DNA of 64,000 nucleotides from assembly GCF_038900055.1 (NCBI RefSeq), contig NZ_JBBMQM010000001.1:372001-436000 (forward strand), in the 5' to 3' direction. Under the pieces are notes generated by a model. The model made no database searches, had not been told where the DNA came from, and saw only the letters and a list, made by a program, of their open reading frames with translations. Position 1 is the first letter of the stretch. Every line of letters begins with the position of its first letter. Source of the DNA: Henriciella sp. AS95. GTDB lineage: Bacteria > Pseudomonadota > Alphaproteobacteria > Caulobacterales > Hyphomonadaceae. This document shows positions 56,370 through 64,000 of the stretch, piece after piece. The translations under genes and the position numbers were made by a program.

Positions 56370-57410
56370 TTTGGGCAGGCCCAGAGCTCTCGTTCTATAG
56401 GCGCTTGGCGTCTCGCCTGTGATCGTCTTGAATGCCCGGTTGAAGGTGGACAGCGTGGCGTATCCGGAATCTATGGATATCGTCAGGATTGGCAGCGACG
56501 CTTTTTCAGGATCGGCCAGCGCTTCCCGGGCTTCCGCGATCCGGTAGCTGTTGAGATAGGTTGAAAAGTTCCGGTAGCCGAGCGCGCTGTTGATCAGCTT
56601 GCGGGTCTGGTGTTCCGGCATGTTGAGCCTGTCTGCAACGCGTCCAAGGGACATGTCGTGCTCGCGGTAGGACTTTTCGGTCTCCATAAGGTGCTGCAGC
56701 CTTGCCGAGGCGCCCTGAAATGCCGGTGAGAGGGCCTTTTCGCTGATCGTCTCCGCCTTCTTTGGAGGCGTGAAGAGGCGTTGTGCGTCAAGGCGCGCCG
56801 CCCACAGCAGAATGGCAAGATTGATCGCAATCGTTGTCATGTCGAACGCGATGGCCTCAGCCCGAAGACCTAGCCCGAAAATCTCGATCACGCTGATGAC
56901 AAGATAGCTCGTAACAACCACGAGGACGAAGCCGACCCGGACCTTGCGGCGCGTATCGACAAGGTCATCGCGAAACCCTGAGACGGCGACCCAGATAATG
57001 TGGGCCATGATGACGAGTCCCGTCAGCAGCGCGACAGCGTTTATGGCATCGCGGGCTGGAAGGTCGAGCCCGACCACCGGGGCGGCAACGGCGAACATGA
57101 CAAGGCTGGTGAAGACGAGGACGGCCCATTCCAGCGGGCCCATGCGAAATTCGTCTTCCATCAAAGCGCGGCCGAGTAGCCAGTTGAGGCCGAGAACCGG
57201 AACATTGAGCAGATAAGCGAGGCTTTTGGCGCCGCCCTGAAGTGCCAAAGGTTCAGGCAACAGGCTGAGCGAATAGCCGATTGTGCCGATAAAGAGGAAA
57301 ATGGCGATCCGCGCAGCCATATGGTGCCACGCATCGCGTATGAGAAAAGCGACCACGAGAAGGGTGAGCGTGTTGCCCGCAAAGCTGAGCGCGATCTGTA
57401 GCCACAGCAT
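56367..57410 (-). CDS. Membrane-bound AraC-family regulator
   Basis: 347 aa: seven predicted membrane helices in the first about 215 residues, then an AraC HTH domain (about 235-345) with MSLGRVADRLNMPEHQTRKLINSALGYRNFSTYLNSYRI and ILTISIDSGYATLSTFNRAFKTITGETPSAYR. Signal probably reaches it in the membrane. Divergent from the serine-hydrolase/S41 pair, with AraC-like sites in between. Confidence 0.92.
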   Translation of the reverse strand: MLWLQIALSFAGNTLTLLVVAFLIRDAWHHMAARIAIFLFIGTIGYSLSLLPEPLALQGGAKSLAYLLNVPVLGLNWLLGRALMEDEFRMGPLEWAVLVFTSLVMFAVAAPVVGLDLPARDAINAVALLTGLVIMAHIIWVAVSGFRDDLVDTRRKVRVGFVLVVVTSYLVISVIEIFGLGLRAEAIAFDMTTIAINLAILLWAARLDAQRLFTPPKKAETISEKALSPAFQGASARLQHLMETEKSYREHDMSLGRVADRLNMPEHQTRKLINSALGYRNFSTYLNSYRIAEAREALADPEKASLPILTISIDSGYATLSTFNRAFKTITGETPSAYRTRALGLPK

Positions 57411-57492
57411 AAGAATCCTTCCGGCCGCATTCGGACGGCGGCAGTATCCATTTCGTCTCTTCCGCCAACAAGGGCATTTCCGAAGAATGCGA

Positions 57493-57529
57493 GCAATTTC
57501 GAAATTGCCCGGCTTTTATAGGAAATTGC
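57493..57529. promoter_or_regulatory. Candidate AraC-family operator
   Basis: GCAATTTCGAAATTGC (57493-57508) is a perfect 16-bp palindrome and GAAATTGC recurs at 57522-57529, exactly 21 bp after its first copy, the spacing expected of AraC direct repeats. It lies 76 bp before the hydrolase start. Confidence 0.55.
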
Positions 57530-57604
57530 GGAGAGGGATGACGGTGGATGCATCAGAGATAGGGCCAGGCCGAGCTTGTTCGGCACTATCAAGGAGTATG
57601 ACCT

Positions 57605-58651
57605 ATGAGCCTCACACGATTTCTGTCCACAAGCTTGCTCGCATCGGTGGCGCTTGCGGGGTGTATTGCGAACGCCGAGACGCAGACGCCAGGCGCTGTG
57701 ATCGATCCGCAGCTGGAGGGTGCACTTGCATCCTTCGATGTCCCCGGGATTGCGATGGCGACACTGGCCGATTGCGAGCCTGCCGCGATCAGTGTGGCGG
57801 GTGAGGCCAATATAGAGCGCGCCATTCCGGTTTCGTCCAGGACCGCGTTCGAGGCCGCTTCCCTGTCCAAGCCGGTCTTCGCCTGGCTGGTCGTGAAGCT
57901 TGCCGATGAGGGCAAGATCGATCTCGACCGCCGCCTTGCTGAAGATTTTGCCTATTCGCGCATTTCAGATGCGGACAAGTATGAGCAGCTGACGCCGCGG
58001 ATGATCCTTTCTCATCGCACGGGTCTGCCGAACTGGGTTGGCGATACTGACGATCCGGACCGCAGGGACATTGTGCCGTTCGAAAGTGATCCGGGCACGA
58101 CTTATAGCTATTCCGGTGAGGCGTATGAATTGCTGCGCGCCTATGTCGAGGCGCAGACAGGTCGCTCGCTCGAGCAACTGTTCCAGGCTTACCTCGGCCA
58201 AGTGATGCCGGATTCGACCTTTTCGGGACCTCTGTCTGATAAGGTCGAACCGTCTCTCGGATACAGGTCGATGAGCCAGCCGCAAAGCGGCCGCGCGCTC
58301 GATATTGGCGGGGGCGGCTCAGCCGGGGGGCTGGTGACGACCATCGATGATTATGCGGCCTTTGTCAGCCACGTCTGCAAGGGCAATGACCTGTCCAGTG
58401 AAGCGCTGACCGCGATGCTGGAGCCGCAGTCCCCGGTCCCGGCAGGCGACTTCCCGGCCCCGGCATCCTGGGCGCTCGGCTGGAACACGATGCAGCTCGG
58501 ACCGGAAAAGTTTGTCATGCATGACGGCAACAATGGTGAGTACCGTACAATGACGGCCTTCCTGCCGGAGACCGGCGAGGGCTATGTTTTCCTGACCAAC
58601 GGAACGAATGGCGGCGATCTCATTCTTTCGCTGATCGAGGCGATGCAATGA
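57605..58651 (+). CDS. Beta-lactamase-family serine hydrolase, lipoprotein
   Basis: 348 aa. Lipobox LAGC near residue 20. SxxK nucleophile motif is S86-L-S-K89, followed by the Tyr motif in TYSYSGEAY; a KTG-like element is not evident (HDGNNGEY instead), so it resembles class C-like esterases or penicillin-recognising enzymes rather than a resistance beta-lactamase. Overlaps the S41 gene by ATGA. Confidence 0.88.
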   Translation: MSLTRFLSTSLLASVALAGCIANAETQTPGAVIDPQLEGALASFDVPGIAMATLADCEPAAISVAGEANIERAIPVSSRTAFEAASLSKPVFAWLVVKLADEGKIDLDRRLAEDFAYSRISDADKYEQLTPRMILSHRTGLPNWVGDTDDPDRRDIVPFESDPGTTYSYSGEAYELLRAYVEAQTGRSLEQLFQAYLGQVMPDSTFSGPLSDKVEPSLGYRSMSQPQSGRALDIGGGGSAGGLVTTIDDYAAFVSHVCKGNDLSSEALTAMLEPQSPVPAGDFPAPASWALGWNTMQLGPEKFVMHDGNNGEYRTMTAFLPETGEGYVFLTNGTNGGDLILSLIEAMQ

Positions 58652-59748
58652 TCGGCCGGTTTATGAAGGCGGCGTTTGCGGCGGCGGCGTTGGCCGCAAG
58701 CGTGCCGGGCTTCGCTGACGAGGCGGCCCTGTCGCAGCCGGAATCAGATTTCGAGGCATTCTGGGCGCTCTATGACCAGAATTATGCTCTGTTCGAGATA
58801 AAGCACATCGACTGGGATGCGCTTTATCACATCTATCGTCCGCAGGTGACAGCGGACACGGGCCGCGACGAGCTGTTCAATATTTTCACCGCGATGACGC
58901 GGCTGCTCAATGATGTGCATGTAACGGTGGAAGACCAGACGTCCGGCCGCTTCAGCCGTTCAGGCGGGCGCAGTCTTGGAACTGGGCCCTTCGAAACGGG
59001 CGAGTTTTCGATCCGCCTGATCGAGTCCGATTATATCGAGGGCGAGCTGGAAAGCCGGGCCAACGGCGCGATGGCTTTTGGCTGGCTGCCAGAGGGGATC
59101 GGTTATCTCCGCATCGCGTCTTTTAAATACCCGGACACGAGTTCAGGCACGATGGACCAGCTGATGCAGCGCTTTGTGGATGCCCGTGGGATCATCATCG
59201 ATGTCCGGCAGAATGGCGGCGGGAGCGACCGGATCTCTGAAGACATTGTGAGCCGGTTTGCGCTTCATCCTCATGACTATATGCGCGTGTCAGAGCGGGT
59301 GCCGGATACCGATGATGGCGAGGGCTTCAATGCTGCTGTGACCTGGTCGGTGCCAGCCAAGGGCAGCGCATGGTCCGGCCGGCCGGTCGCGGTTCTTACC
59401 GACTCACGCACAATCAGCGCGGCGGAGAACTTCGTCATCGCGATGAAGACATTGCCACATGCGACGATCATCGGTGACACGACAGCAGGTGTCATGGCGG
59501 ATGCGCACAGGATGCCTGCGGGCGAGGGGTGGCGCTTCGGTGTGCCGGTAAATGTGATGCGGGACATACACGGCGTGAGCTGGGAGGGAATCGGAATCGT
59601 GCCGGACTACTGGATCAGGAACTCAGCCGCTGATCTGAACGATGGTGAGGACAGGGTTCTCAGTTTTGCGCTCGACTTCATGCAGGCTGCATCGAGCGTC
59701 GGCCCCAGAACGAGGGTCATCAGGCCGCCGAATCGCGAGGGCGGATAG
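58648..59748 (+). CDS. Secreted S41-family peptidase (TSPc)
   Basis: 366 aa with a signal peptide (ends VPGFAD). The tail-specific protease domain: IGYLRIASFKYP, GIIIDVRQNGGGSDRI, and nucleophile S257 in SRTISAAENFVIAMK, then GDTTAGVMAD and EGIGIVPD. No PDZ domain is evident, so it is a shorter tricorn/C-terminal-processing relative. Convergent with pyk, 3 bp apart. Confidence 0.88.
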   Translation: MIGRFMKAAFAAAALAASVPGFADEAALSQPESDFEAFWALYDQNYALFEIKHIDWDALYHIYRPQVTADTGRDELFNIFTAMTRLLNDVHVTVEDQTSGRFSRSGGRSLGTGPFETGEFSIRLIESDYIEGELESRANGAMAFGWLPEGIGYLRIASFKYPDTSSGTMDQLMQRFVDARGIIIDVRQNGGGSDRISEDIVSRFALHPHDYMRVSERVPDTDDGEGFNAAVTWSVPAKGSAWSGRPVAVLTDSRTISAAENFVIAMKTLPHATIIGDTTAGVMADAHRMPAGEGWRFGVPVNVMRDIHGVSWEGIGIVPDYWIRNSAADLNDGEDRVLSFALDFMQAASSVGPRTRVIRPPNREGG

Positions 59749-59751
59749 AGC

Positions 59752-61158
59752 TCAGCCTCGCCTGATCCCAAGCTCCCAGGCGGCGTCGTCATTGCCGTCG
59801 CCTTTCCAGGCGGCGTAGGCGACGGAGCCTTCCAGTTCGGCGGTCTTGAGCAGGGTAACCGGCCAGTCATCGGTGTCGATATCGGCCACGTGGATCGGGT
59901 GAACACCCCAGAGAAGTTGCGCCTTGCGCAGGCGCGACGTGTCTTCCGACCCGTAAAGGATCATGTAGCGGCCGCGATGCTTGGAGAATTGCGCGAGCCG
60001 CCGTGCTGAGCCGGTGCGCAGGGCCAGGGCCGTCGCTTTTTCGGCAAAGGCGAGCGACTGGGCCGAGCGGGCAATGACGTCCACGGTCAGCTCCTGGCTG
60101 CGGTCGCCCATGAACTGTTTCAGGGAGTCGCGATAATCCTCGGCATGCTCTGTGGCGCGGATGATGCGGCCCATAATGGCAACAGCCGTGGCGGGGTGGC
60201 GGCCAACAGCGGTCTCGGCTGACAGCATGACCGCATCGACGCCCTGATAGATCGCGGTGGCGACATCGCCGGTCTCTGCGCGCGTTGGCGCGGCATTATC
60301 GACCATGGATTCCAGCATCTGCGTCGCAACGATCACGGGGCGGCCAATGGCGCGGGCGGCGCGAACAATGCGGCGCTGGATGATCGGCACCTGCTCTGCC
60401 GGATACTCAACGCCAAGATCGCCGCGGGCAACCATGACACAGTCTGCCGCGGCGACGATGTTCTCAAGGTCGTCGATGGCGGCTGGCTTTTCCAGCTTGG
60501 CGATGAGCGGGGCGCGGTCCTTGATGATGGCCTTGACGGTTTCGATGTCGTCAACGGACTGGACGAAGCTGAGGGCGATGAGGTCCACGCCAAGCTCGAG
60601 GACGAAATCGAGGTCTTCGCGGTCTTTCTCTGTGAGGGCCTTGAGCGGCAGCGCCTTGCCTCGGACGGTGAAGCCCTTGCGGTCTGACAACTCAGCCGGA
60701 AAGTCCGATTTCACGCGCGGCGTCTCGCCTGCGGCCGTCACGGTGAGCGCAATCATGCCGTCATTGCAGAGCACGCTGTCGCCGACCTCGAGCGCGGCCA
60801 GGATTTCCGGGTGCGGGACGGGGATGGTGTCCGGCTTGTCGGTCTCTTCGGCGGCGACGAGATCATACTCTTTGTTGAAGCCGAGTTTGAGTTTGCCGCC
60901 CGGAAAGGCGCCGACGCGGACCTTTGGGCCTTGCAAGTCAGCCAGCACGGCGAGGGGGCGGCCGATCACCTCTTCAGCGGCGCGGATATTCTCGAAGGTC
61001 TGGCGATGATCGTCATGGCTGCCATGGCTGAAATTCAGGCGGAAGATGTCGGCGCCGGCCTCGGCGAGCAGGCGGATGTTCTTGGACGAGCGGCTGGTCG
61101 GGCCGAGCGTGGCGACGATCTTCGCATTGCGGCCACGAAGGCGGGGCAGGTGGGACAT
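59752..61158 (-). CDS. pyk: Pyruvate kinase
   Basis: 468 aa. Last step of glycolysis, PEP + ADP to pyruvate + ATP. KIVATLGPTSRSS, FRLNFSHGSHDDH, VMVARGDLGVEYP and VATQMLESMVDNAAPTRAE are PK signatures with the metal and substrate residues. The C-terminal domain is the usual length. ATG 61158 has GGAG upstream; an upstream frame start at 61263 would precede any ribosome site. Confidence 0.95.
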   Translation of the reverse strand: MSHLPRLRGRNAKIVATLGPTSRSSKNIRLLAEAGADIFRLNFSHGSHDDHRQTFENIRAAEEVIGRPLAVLADLQGPKVRVGAFPGGKLKLGFNKEYDLVAAEETDKPDTIPVPHPEILAALEVGDSVLCNDGMIALTVTAAGETPRVKSDFPAELSDRKGFTVRGKALPLKALTEKDREDLDFVLELGVDLIALSFVQSVDDIETVKAIIKDRAPLIAKLEKPAAIDDLENIVAAADCVMVARGDLGVEYPAEQVPIIQRRIVRAARAIGRPVIVATQMLESMVDNAAPTRAETGDVATAIYQGVDAVMLSAETAVGRHPATAVAIMGRIIRATEHAEDYRDSLKQFMGDRSQELTVDVIARSAQSLAFAEKATALALRTGSARRLAQFSKHRGRYMILYGSEDTSRLRKAQLLWGVHPIHVADIDTDDWPVTLLKTAELEGSVAYAAWKGDGNDDAAWELGIRRG

Positions 61159-61494
61159 GCAGGGCGCTCCGGGCTTTCGTCGGGTAAAGTGCAGTTGTGC
61201 CTTGGTTCTGCGTTCGAATAAAGAGGCAGCGCAATGCTGGCGAGCCTGACGCGAAATTTCCAATGTGTCTTTGCGGAGCTGGGTCCGGCGGTCTTCCTGT
61301 CAGGCTTGCCTGTGGGCCCGGATCGCTGGGCGTGTGGCAGGCGAGGTGAACCCGGCTCTTTAAACATTGAGGGAAATCAAGAGGTTACAGCTATAGATCG
61401 CGCGTCTTAAGGAGAATTAACCTCAATTGCGGAACGCCATCTGGGAGCTGCCCGTTAGTTGGGCATAGCAGAATGCTACAAAGGAGACCCAGAG
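61159..61494. other. 336-bp intergenic region with EcfG promoter
   Basis: Between divergent pyk and the acidic-repeat gene. Contains a T-rich patch near 61359-61363 and the EcfG promoter described separately. Otherwise nothing is evident; a TTAA-N6-TTAAC string at 61407 is one base short of a CtrA box. Confidence 0.6.
61431..61456 (+). promoter_or_regulatory. Perfect EcfG (general stress) promoter
   Basis: GGAAC at 61431-61435, 17 bp, CGTT at 61453-61456: exactly the alphaproteobacterial EcfG/SigT consensus. The acidic-repeat gene starts 38 bp later, a good distance. With phyR in the same window this is probably a PhyR/EcfG target. Confidence 0.78.
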
Positions 61495-62253
61495 ATGAAA
61501 CGCACACTTATGACCGCTACAGCTGCGATCGCCCTGATGGCCACACCGGCCGTCGCACAGATCGTTGACAATGATACCGGCGTCACCGCAGACACCGAAG
61601 TGACAACTACGGTTCCTGAAACCGCGCTTGAGACCGGCTCTGACGTGACGACGCAGGTTCGCACTGAAGCCGACACGATGAAGAAAGACGCCGAGGACTG
61701 GAAAGAAGACCAGACGGCTGATGTCGAAATCGAAACCGACGCTGAGACCGGTGTTGGCGGCGAATATTATGAAGACGAAGCCGATGCCGCAGCTGATGCT
61801 GATCTTGATGCTGACATCGAAGTCGAGACACGCTCCGAAACCTATGGCGACTATGTCGATGACGAAATGCCTGAAGGCGCTGACGTCGACGTTGAGACTG
61901 ATCTTGGCGCCGACGGTGAAGGCGGTGTCTATTATGAGAGCGAAGAAGACGCTTCAGCCGATGCTGACCTGAACACCGGTGCCGATGTCGAGACCGACGT
62001 TGAGACTGAAATCGAAACAGACGTCGAAACCGATGATGAAGCTGGTACGGGTGGCCCTTATGTCGAGAGTCGCAATGATGCGATCGAACAGCTCGCCAAT
62101 CTGAATGCCGCTTCTGACGCTGACATTCCTTCGGATGTCGAAGCGCTCGATACGAATGGCCTGAACGACTACGTTCTCAATTCCATTTCGACTGGTGAAA
62201 TGACCGTTGAAACGGAAACGGACGTTGAAGCTGATGCCAATGGCGAGTGGTAA
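61495..62253 (+). CDS. Secreted, strongly acidic repeat protein
   Basis: 252 aa. Signal peptide (cleavage after AVA, residue 21). Mature protein is dominated by Asp, Glu, Ala, Val, Thr; no lysine after residue 70. Repeat units begin GGEYYE (88-93), GGVYYE (143-148) and a weaker GGPYVE (186-191), each surrounded by ADAD/DVETD runs. Could bind Ca2+ or act as a periplasmic stress or surface protein; no family recognised. AAGGAG precedes ATG 61495. Confidence 0.8.
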   Translation: MKRTLMTATAAIALMATPAVAQIVDNDTGVTADTEVTTTVPETALETGSDVTTQVRTEADTMKKDAEDWKEDQTADVEIETDAETGVGGEYYEDEADAAADADLDADIEVETRSETYGDYVDDEMPEGADVDVETDLGADGEGGVYYESEEDASADADLNTGADVETDVETEIETDVETDDEAGTGGPYVESRNDAIEQLANLNAASDADIPSDVEALDTNGLNDYVLNSISTGEMTVETETDVEADANGEW

Positions 62254-62286
62254 CATCCCCCACTCGACAGAGTAGAGTATCCGAAC

Positions 62287-62319
62287 ACCCCGCGAGCCTC
62301 AGGCTGGCGGGGTTTTCTT
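62287..62319 (+). terminator. Rho-independent terminator after the acidic-repeat gene
   Basis: ACCCCGC-G-AGCCT-C-AGGCT-G-GCGGGGT forms a long hairpin with one G/G mismatch, followed by TTTTCTT. It overlaps the stop of the convergent HNH gene. Confidence 0.85.
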
Positions 62320-62881
62320 ATGCCTCAAGCTCGACGTCCCAATATAGGTAATCCATCCAGGTCTCGTGCAGATGGTGGGGTGGGAAGCGGCGCCCGATTT
62401 CCTGCAGCTGATAGTTGGAAGGCTGCAACGGCTTGCGGTTCGGGATCATCCCGGCATCAACCGGCATGCGCCCACCTTTCTTGAGGTTACAGGGCGAGCA
62501 GGCTGTGGCGATATTCGTCCAGCTCGTTCGTCCGCCTTTCGAGCGCGGGATCACATGGTCGAAGGTGAGCTCCTCGCCTGAGCCGCAATAGACACACTGG
62601 AAGCCGTCACGCAGGAAGACATTGAAGCGGGTAAATGCCGGTGAGCGATCCTGGCGAACGAACTCGCGCAGCGCGATGACCGATGGCAGGCGCATTTCGA
62701 AGCTGGGAGAGCGAACAACCTGGTCATATTCGGCAATGATATCGACGCGGTCGAGGAAGACGGCTTTGACGACATCCTGCCAGGGCCAGAGCGAGAGCGG
62801 GTAATAGGAAAGCGGTCGGTAATCCGCGTTCAATACGAGAGCTGGCCGACCCTGCGGGGGCTTTGTCAGGACTTCGGGCAT
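62318..62881 (-). CDS. HNH endonuclease family protein
   Basis: 187 aa. The HNH core is FQCVYCGSGEELTFDHVIPRSKGGRTSWTNIATACSPCNLKKGG, with two CxxC zinc pairs and the DH-N-H metal site. The N-terminal half (ALVLNADYRPLSYYPLSLWPWQDVV) is the conserved extension of this stand-alone HNH family widespread in bacteria. Cellular role unknown. Confidence 0.92.
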   Translation of the reverse strand: MPEVLTKPPQGRPALVLNADYRPLSYYPLSLWPWQDVVKAVFLDRVDIIAEYDQVVRSPSFEMRLPSVIALREFVRQDRSPAFTRFNVFLRDGFQCVYCGSGEELTFDHVIPRSKGGRTSWTNIATACSPCNLKKGGRMPVDAGMIPNRKPLQPSNYQLQEIGRRFPPHHLHETWMDYLYWDVELEA

Positions 62882-63010
62882 AAGCTGGGCCCTCCAATTA
62901 TCCTGCTAAATCTTTTGAGCGCTTCGTTAGTGAACACGCACCTCCATCGATTTCCTGGGCATCATTACTGATTCCTCATCACGAGTTTATGACAGTTTCG
63001 AAGATTAGCT

Positions 63011-63035
63011 AGACCCCAGCGCACTTTAGGGGTCT
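63011..63035. other. Hairpin in the HNH/lipoprotein gap
   Basis: AGACCCC / GGGGTCT perfect 7-bp stem with an 11-base loop, followed by TTGCTTTG and later T-rich stretches. It may be a weak terminator or part of an untranslated leader; 216-bp gap otherwise shows nothing. Confidence 0.35.
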
Positions 63036-63097
63036 TTGCTTTGTTTCCGTTTGTCTTTTTACTGGTTTCGGGTTTCCCCAAACGTCGAGTGTGTGGC

Positions 63098-63748
63098 ATG
63101 GATACCACCATGACCCGACCGCTCCTGCCTGCCCTGGCCATTCTCGCGCTGATCCTGCCCGTCGCTTGTCAGGGACGCGAAAAAACACTGTCCCCGGCGG
63201 TTGATGGTGTGGCCGTTGATGTGTCCACCGGCGCGCCTGTCGAGGATGTGACCGTCAGCGCCGGGCGCGGGGCCGAAACGGACGTCACGGACGAGGAAGG
63301 ACGCTTCAGCCTGGGCGCTGTGGTGGCGTCCGATACGTCCATCCCGCTACCGGCATCGGGCGTCTATCGCGATACCGCCGTCCTGGAAGCACAGGCCGAC
63401 GGCGCGCGCGCTTACGGCCCGGCAGATTTCATTTCAATCGGCAAACGGGCGCTCTCGCCGGTGACATTGTTCCTGATGGGCTGGGACGCGCCTTATGTGC
63501 GCGGCGATGTGCCGGAAAGCTGCGAGCTCAACGATGATGAGATCTATGCGCTTCAGGTGCTGGGGCTGGAGGACCGCGACGTGATGCGCGGTGTTTTTGC
63601 GCGCGAGCTGGAATACGCATTCGCCTACGAAACCTGGCTCGACCAGACGCTTGTGCGCCGCCTGCCCAAGCGTTGCGACGTGCAGACACCGCAGTTGAGG
63701 GTCTGGCTGGACGAGATCGACCGCCTGTTCGACGGTCTCGGCGATTGA
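63098..63748 (+). CDS. Lipoprotein with carboxypeptidase-regulatory-like domain
   Basis: 216 aa. Lipobox PVAC near residue 23 counted from ATG 63098; an ATG at 63110 is equally possible. The first domain (VDVSTGAPVEDVTVSAGRGAETD, TDEEGRFSLG) matches carboxypeptidase regulatory-like beta sandwiches; the C-terminal half is helical and acidic with four cysteines. Function unknown. Lies upstream of the envC-like gene. Confidence 0.72.
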   Translation: MDTTMTRPLLPALAILALILPVACQGREKTLSPAVDGVAVDVSTGAPVEDVTVSAGRGAETDVTDEEGRFSLGAVVASDTSIPLPASGVYRDTAVLEAQADGARAYGPADFISIGKRALSPVTLFLMGWDAPYVRGDVPESCELNDDEIYALQVLGLEDRDVMRGVFARELEYAFAYETWLDQTLVRRLPKRCDVQTPQLRVWLDEIDRLFDGLGD

Positions 63749-63822
63749 TTCTCCTGCCAAATCGGCAAATCGTGCACCTCGGTTAATCCTGTAGTCATGA
63801 CCCGTATGGCAGGGATGGGGGC

Positions 63823-64000
63823 ATGTTTCCAAAGCTGCGTCTCGCTTTTATTGCGCTTGCCGGATTGCTGATCGCAGCAACGCCGAGCGAGTTCACGCGA
63901 GAAGAGCTGAAAGCGCTGGAGGCTGAACGCGACGCGGCATTGCGCCAGCTCGAAGCGCTTGAGAAGGCCGAAAACAGCGCTGTGCGCGATGTCACCAATC
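63823..64000 (+). CDS. EnvC-like murein hydrolase activator, 5' part
   Basis: First 59 residues: a signal peptide (MFPKLRLAFIALAGLLIAATPSE) then a coiled coil (EELKALEAERDAALRQLEAL...), as at the start of EnvC/M23 septal peptidoglycan proteins. The catalytic or LytM domain lies beyond the window. The assignment rests on the N-terminal architecture only. A G-rich site precedes the ATG. Confidence 0.5.
   Translation, partial: MFPKLRLAFIALAGLLIAATPSEFTREELKALEAERDAALRQLEALEKAENSAVRDVTN

Noticed and set aside
61407-61420. TTAA-GGAGAA-TTAAC before the acidic-repeat gene, like a CtrA box
   Set aside because: The spacer is six bases, not seven; CtrA spacing is strict, so I do not call it a CtrA site.

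Overview
The window looks like a chromosomal segment of an alphaproteobacterium close to Caulobacterales, most likely Hyphomonadaceae. Grounds: high GC, the hemE / ppsR-maf-aroE-coaE-dnaQ-secB-timA order known from the Caulobacter replication-origin region, an sdhCDAB operon, sucC/D/A/B, a PhyR general-stress regulator, and perfect CtrA-type (TTAA-N7-TTAA) boxes. The family assignment is an inference; no rRNA or tRNA gene is present to confirm it.

Layout. 1-1181: 5' part of hemE (minus) and a gene-free stretch with DnaA-like boxes, a perfect CtrA box and four GANTC sites, which I read as the chromosomal replication origin. 1182-8516: a tightly overlapping leading-strand run (ppsR, maf, aroE, coaE, dnaQ), then secB facing it, timA, a GST, mltA and smr. 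8513-13817: histidine genes hisE, hisF, hisA, hisH and hisB on the minus strand, interrupted between hisH and hisB by an M20 amidohydrolase and a methyltransferase on the plus strand. 13981-19588: an EAL phosphodiesterase with a degenerate GGDEF domain, the HslVU protease, an HxlR regulator divergent from an SDR/HCCA-isomerase pair. 19700-27203: phyR, a PfkB sugar kinase, a transaldolase-like enzyme, two UDP-sugar enzymes (uxs-like, ugd), a J-domain membrane protein and phosphoglucomutase/phosphomannomutase, i.e. an envelope-sugar block. 27354-34850: outer-membrane barrel, GATase, DUF885 protein, sdhCDAB, VIT-family transporter.

34975-37510 is the most accessory-looking part: a GIY-YIG gene bracketed by repeat copies, REP-like composite palindromes, a perfect 28-bp palindrome, a second perfect CtrA box, an XRE regulator overlapping a two-helix membrane protein, and a tiny DUF1508 gene between 15-bp direct repeats. 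37511-42530 holds an oxidoreductase, an asparaginase, an RNA methyltransferase and the folP-folB-folK operon. 42647-48919 has a 37-aa membrane protein, a membrane LytTR regulator divergent from a DUF2141 / carotenoid oxygenase / DUF2306 operon, a PhoD-like phosphatase and an MFS transporter. 49045-56313 is the TCA operon sucC-(unknown secreted protein)-sucD-sucA-sucB. 56367-59748 is a membrane AraC regulator divergent from a serine hydrolase and an S41 peptidase. The end carries pyk, a strongly acidic repeat protein behind a perfect EcfG-type promoter, an HNH nuclease, a lipoprotein and the start of an envC-like gene.

Functional themes: central carbon metabolism (sdh, suc, pyk), cofactor and amino-acid synthesis (his, fol, coaE, aroE), envelope biology, and alphaproteobacterial regulation. 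The sites of most interest are the origin region, the CtrA box before the XRE gene, the EcfG promoters paired with PhyR, and the repeat/GIY-YIG association.
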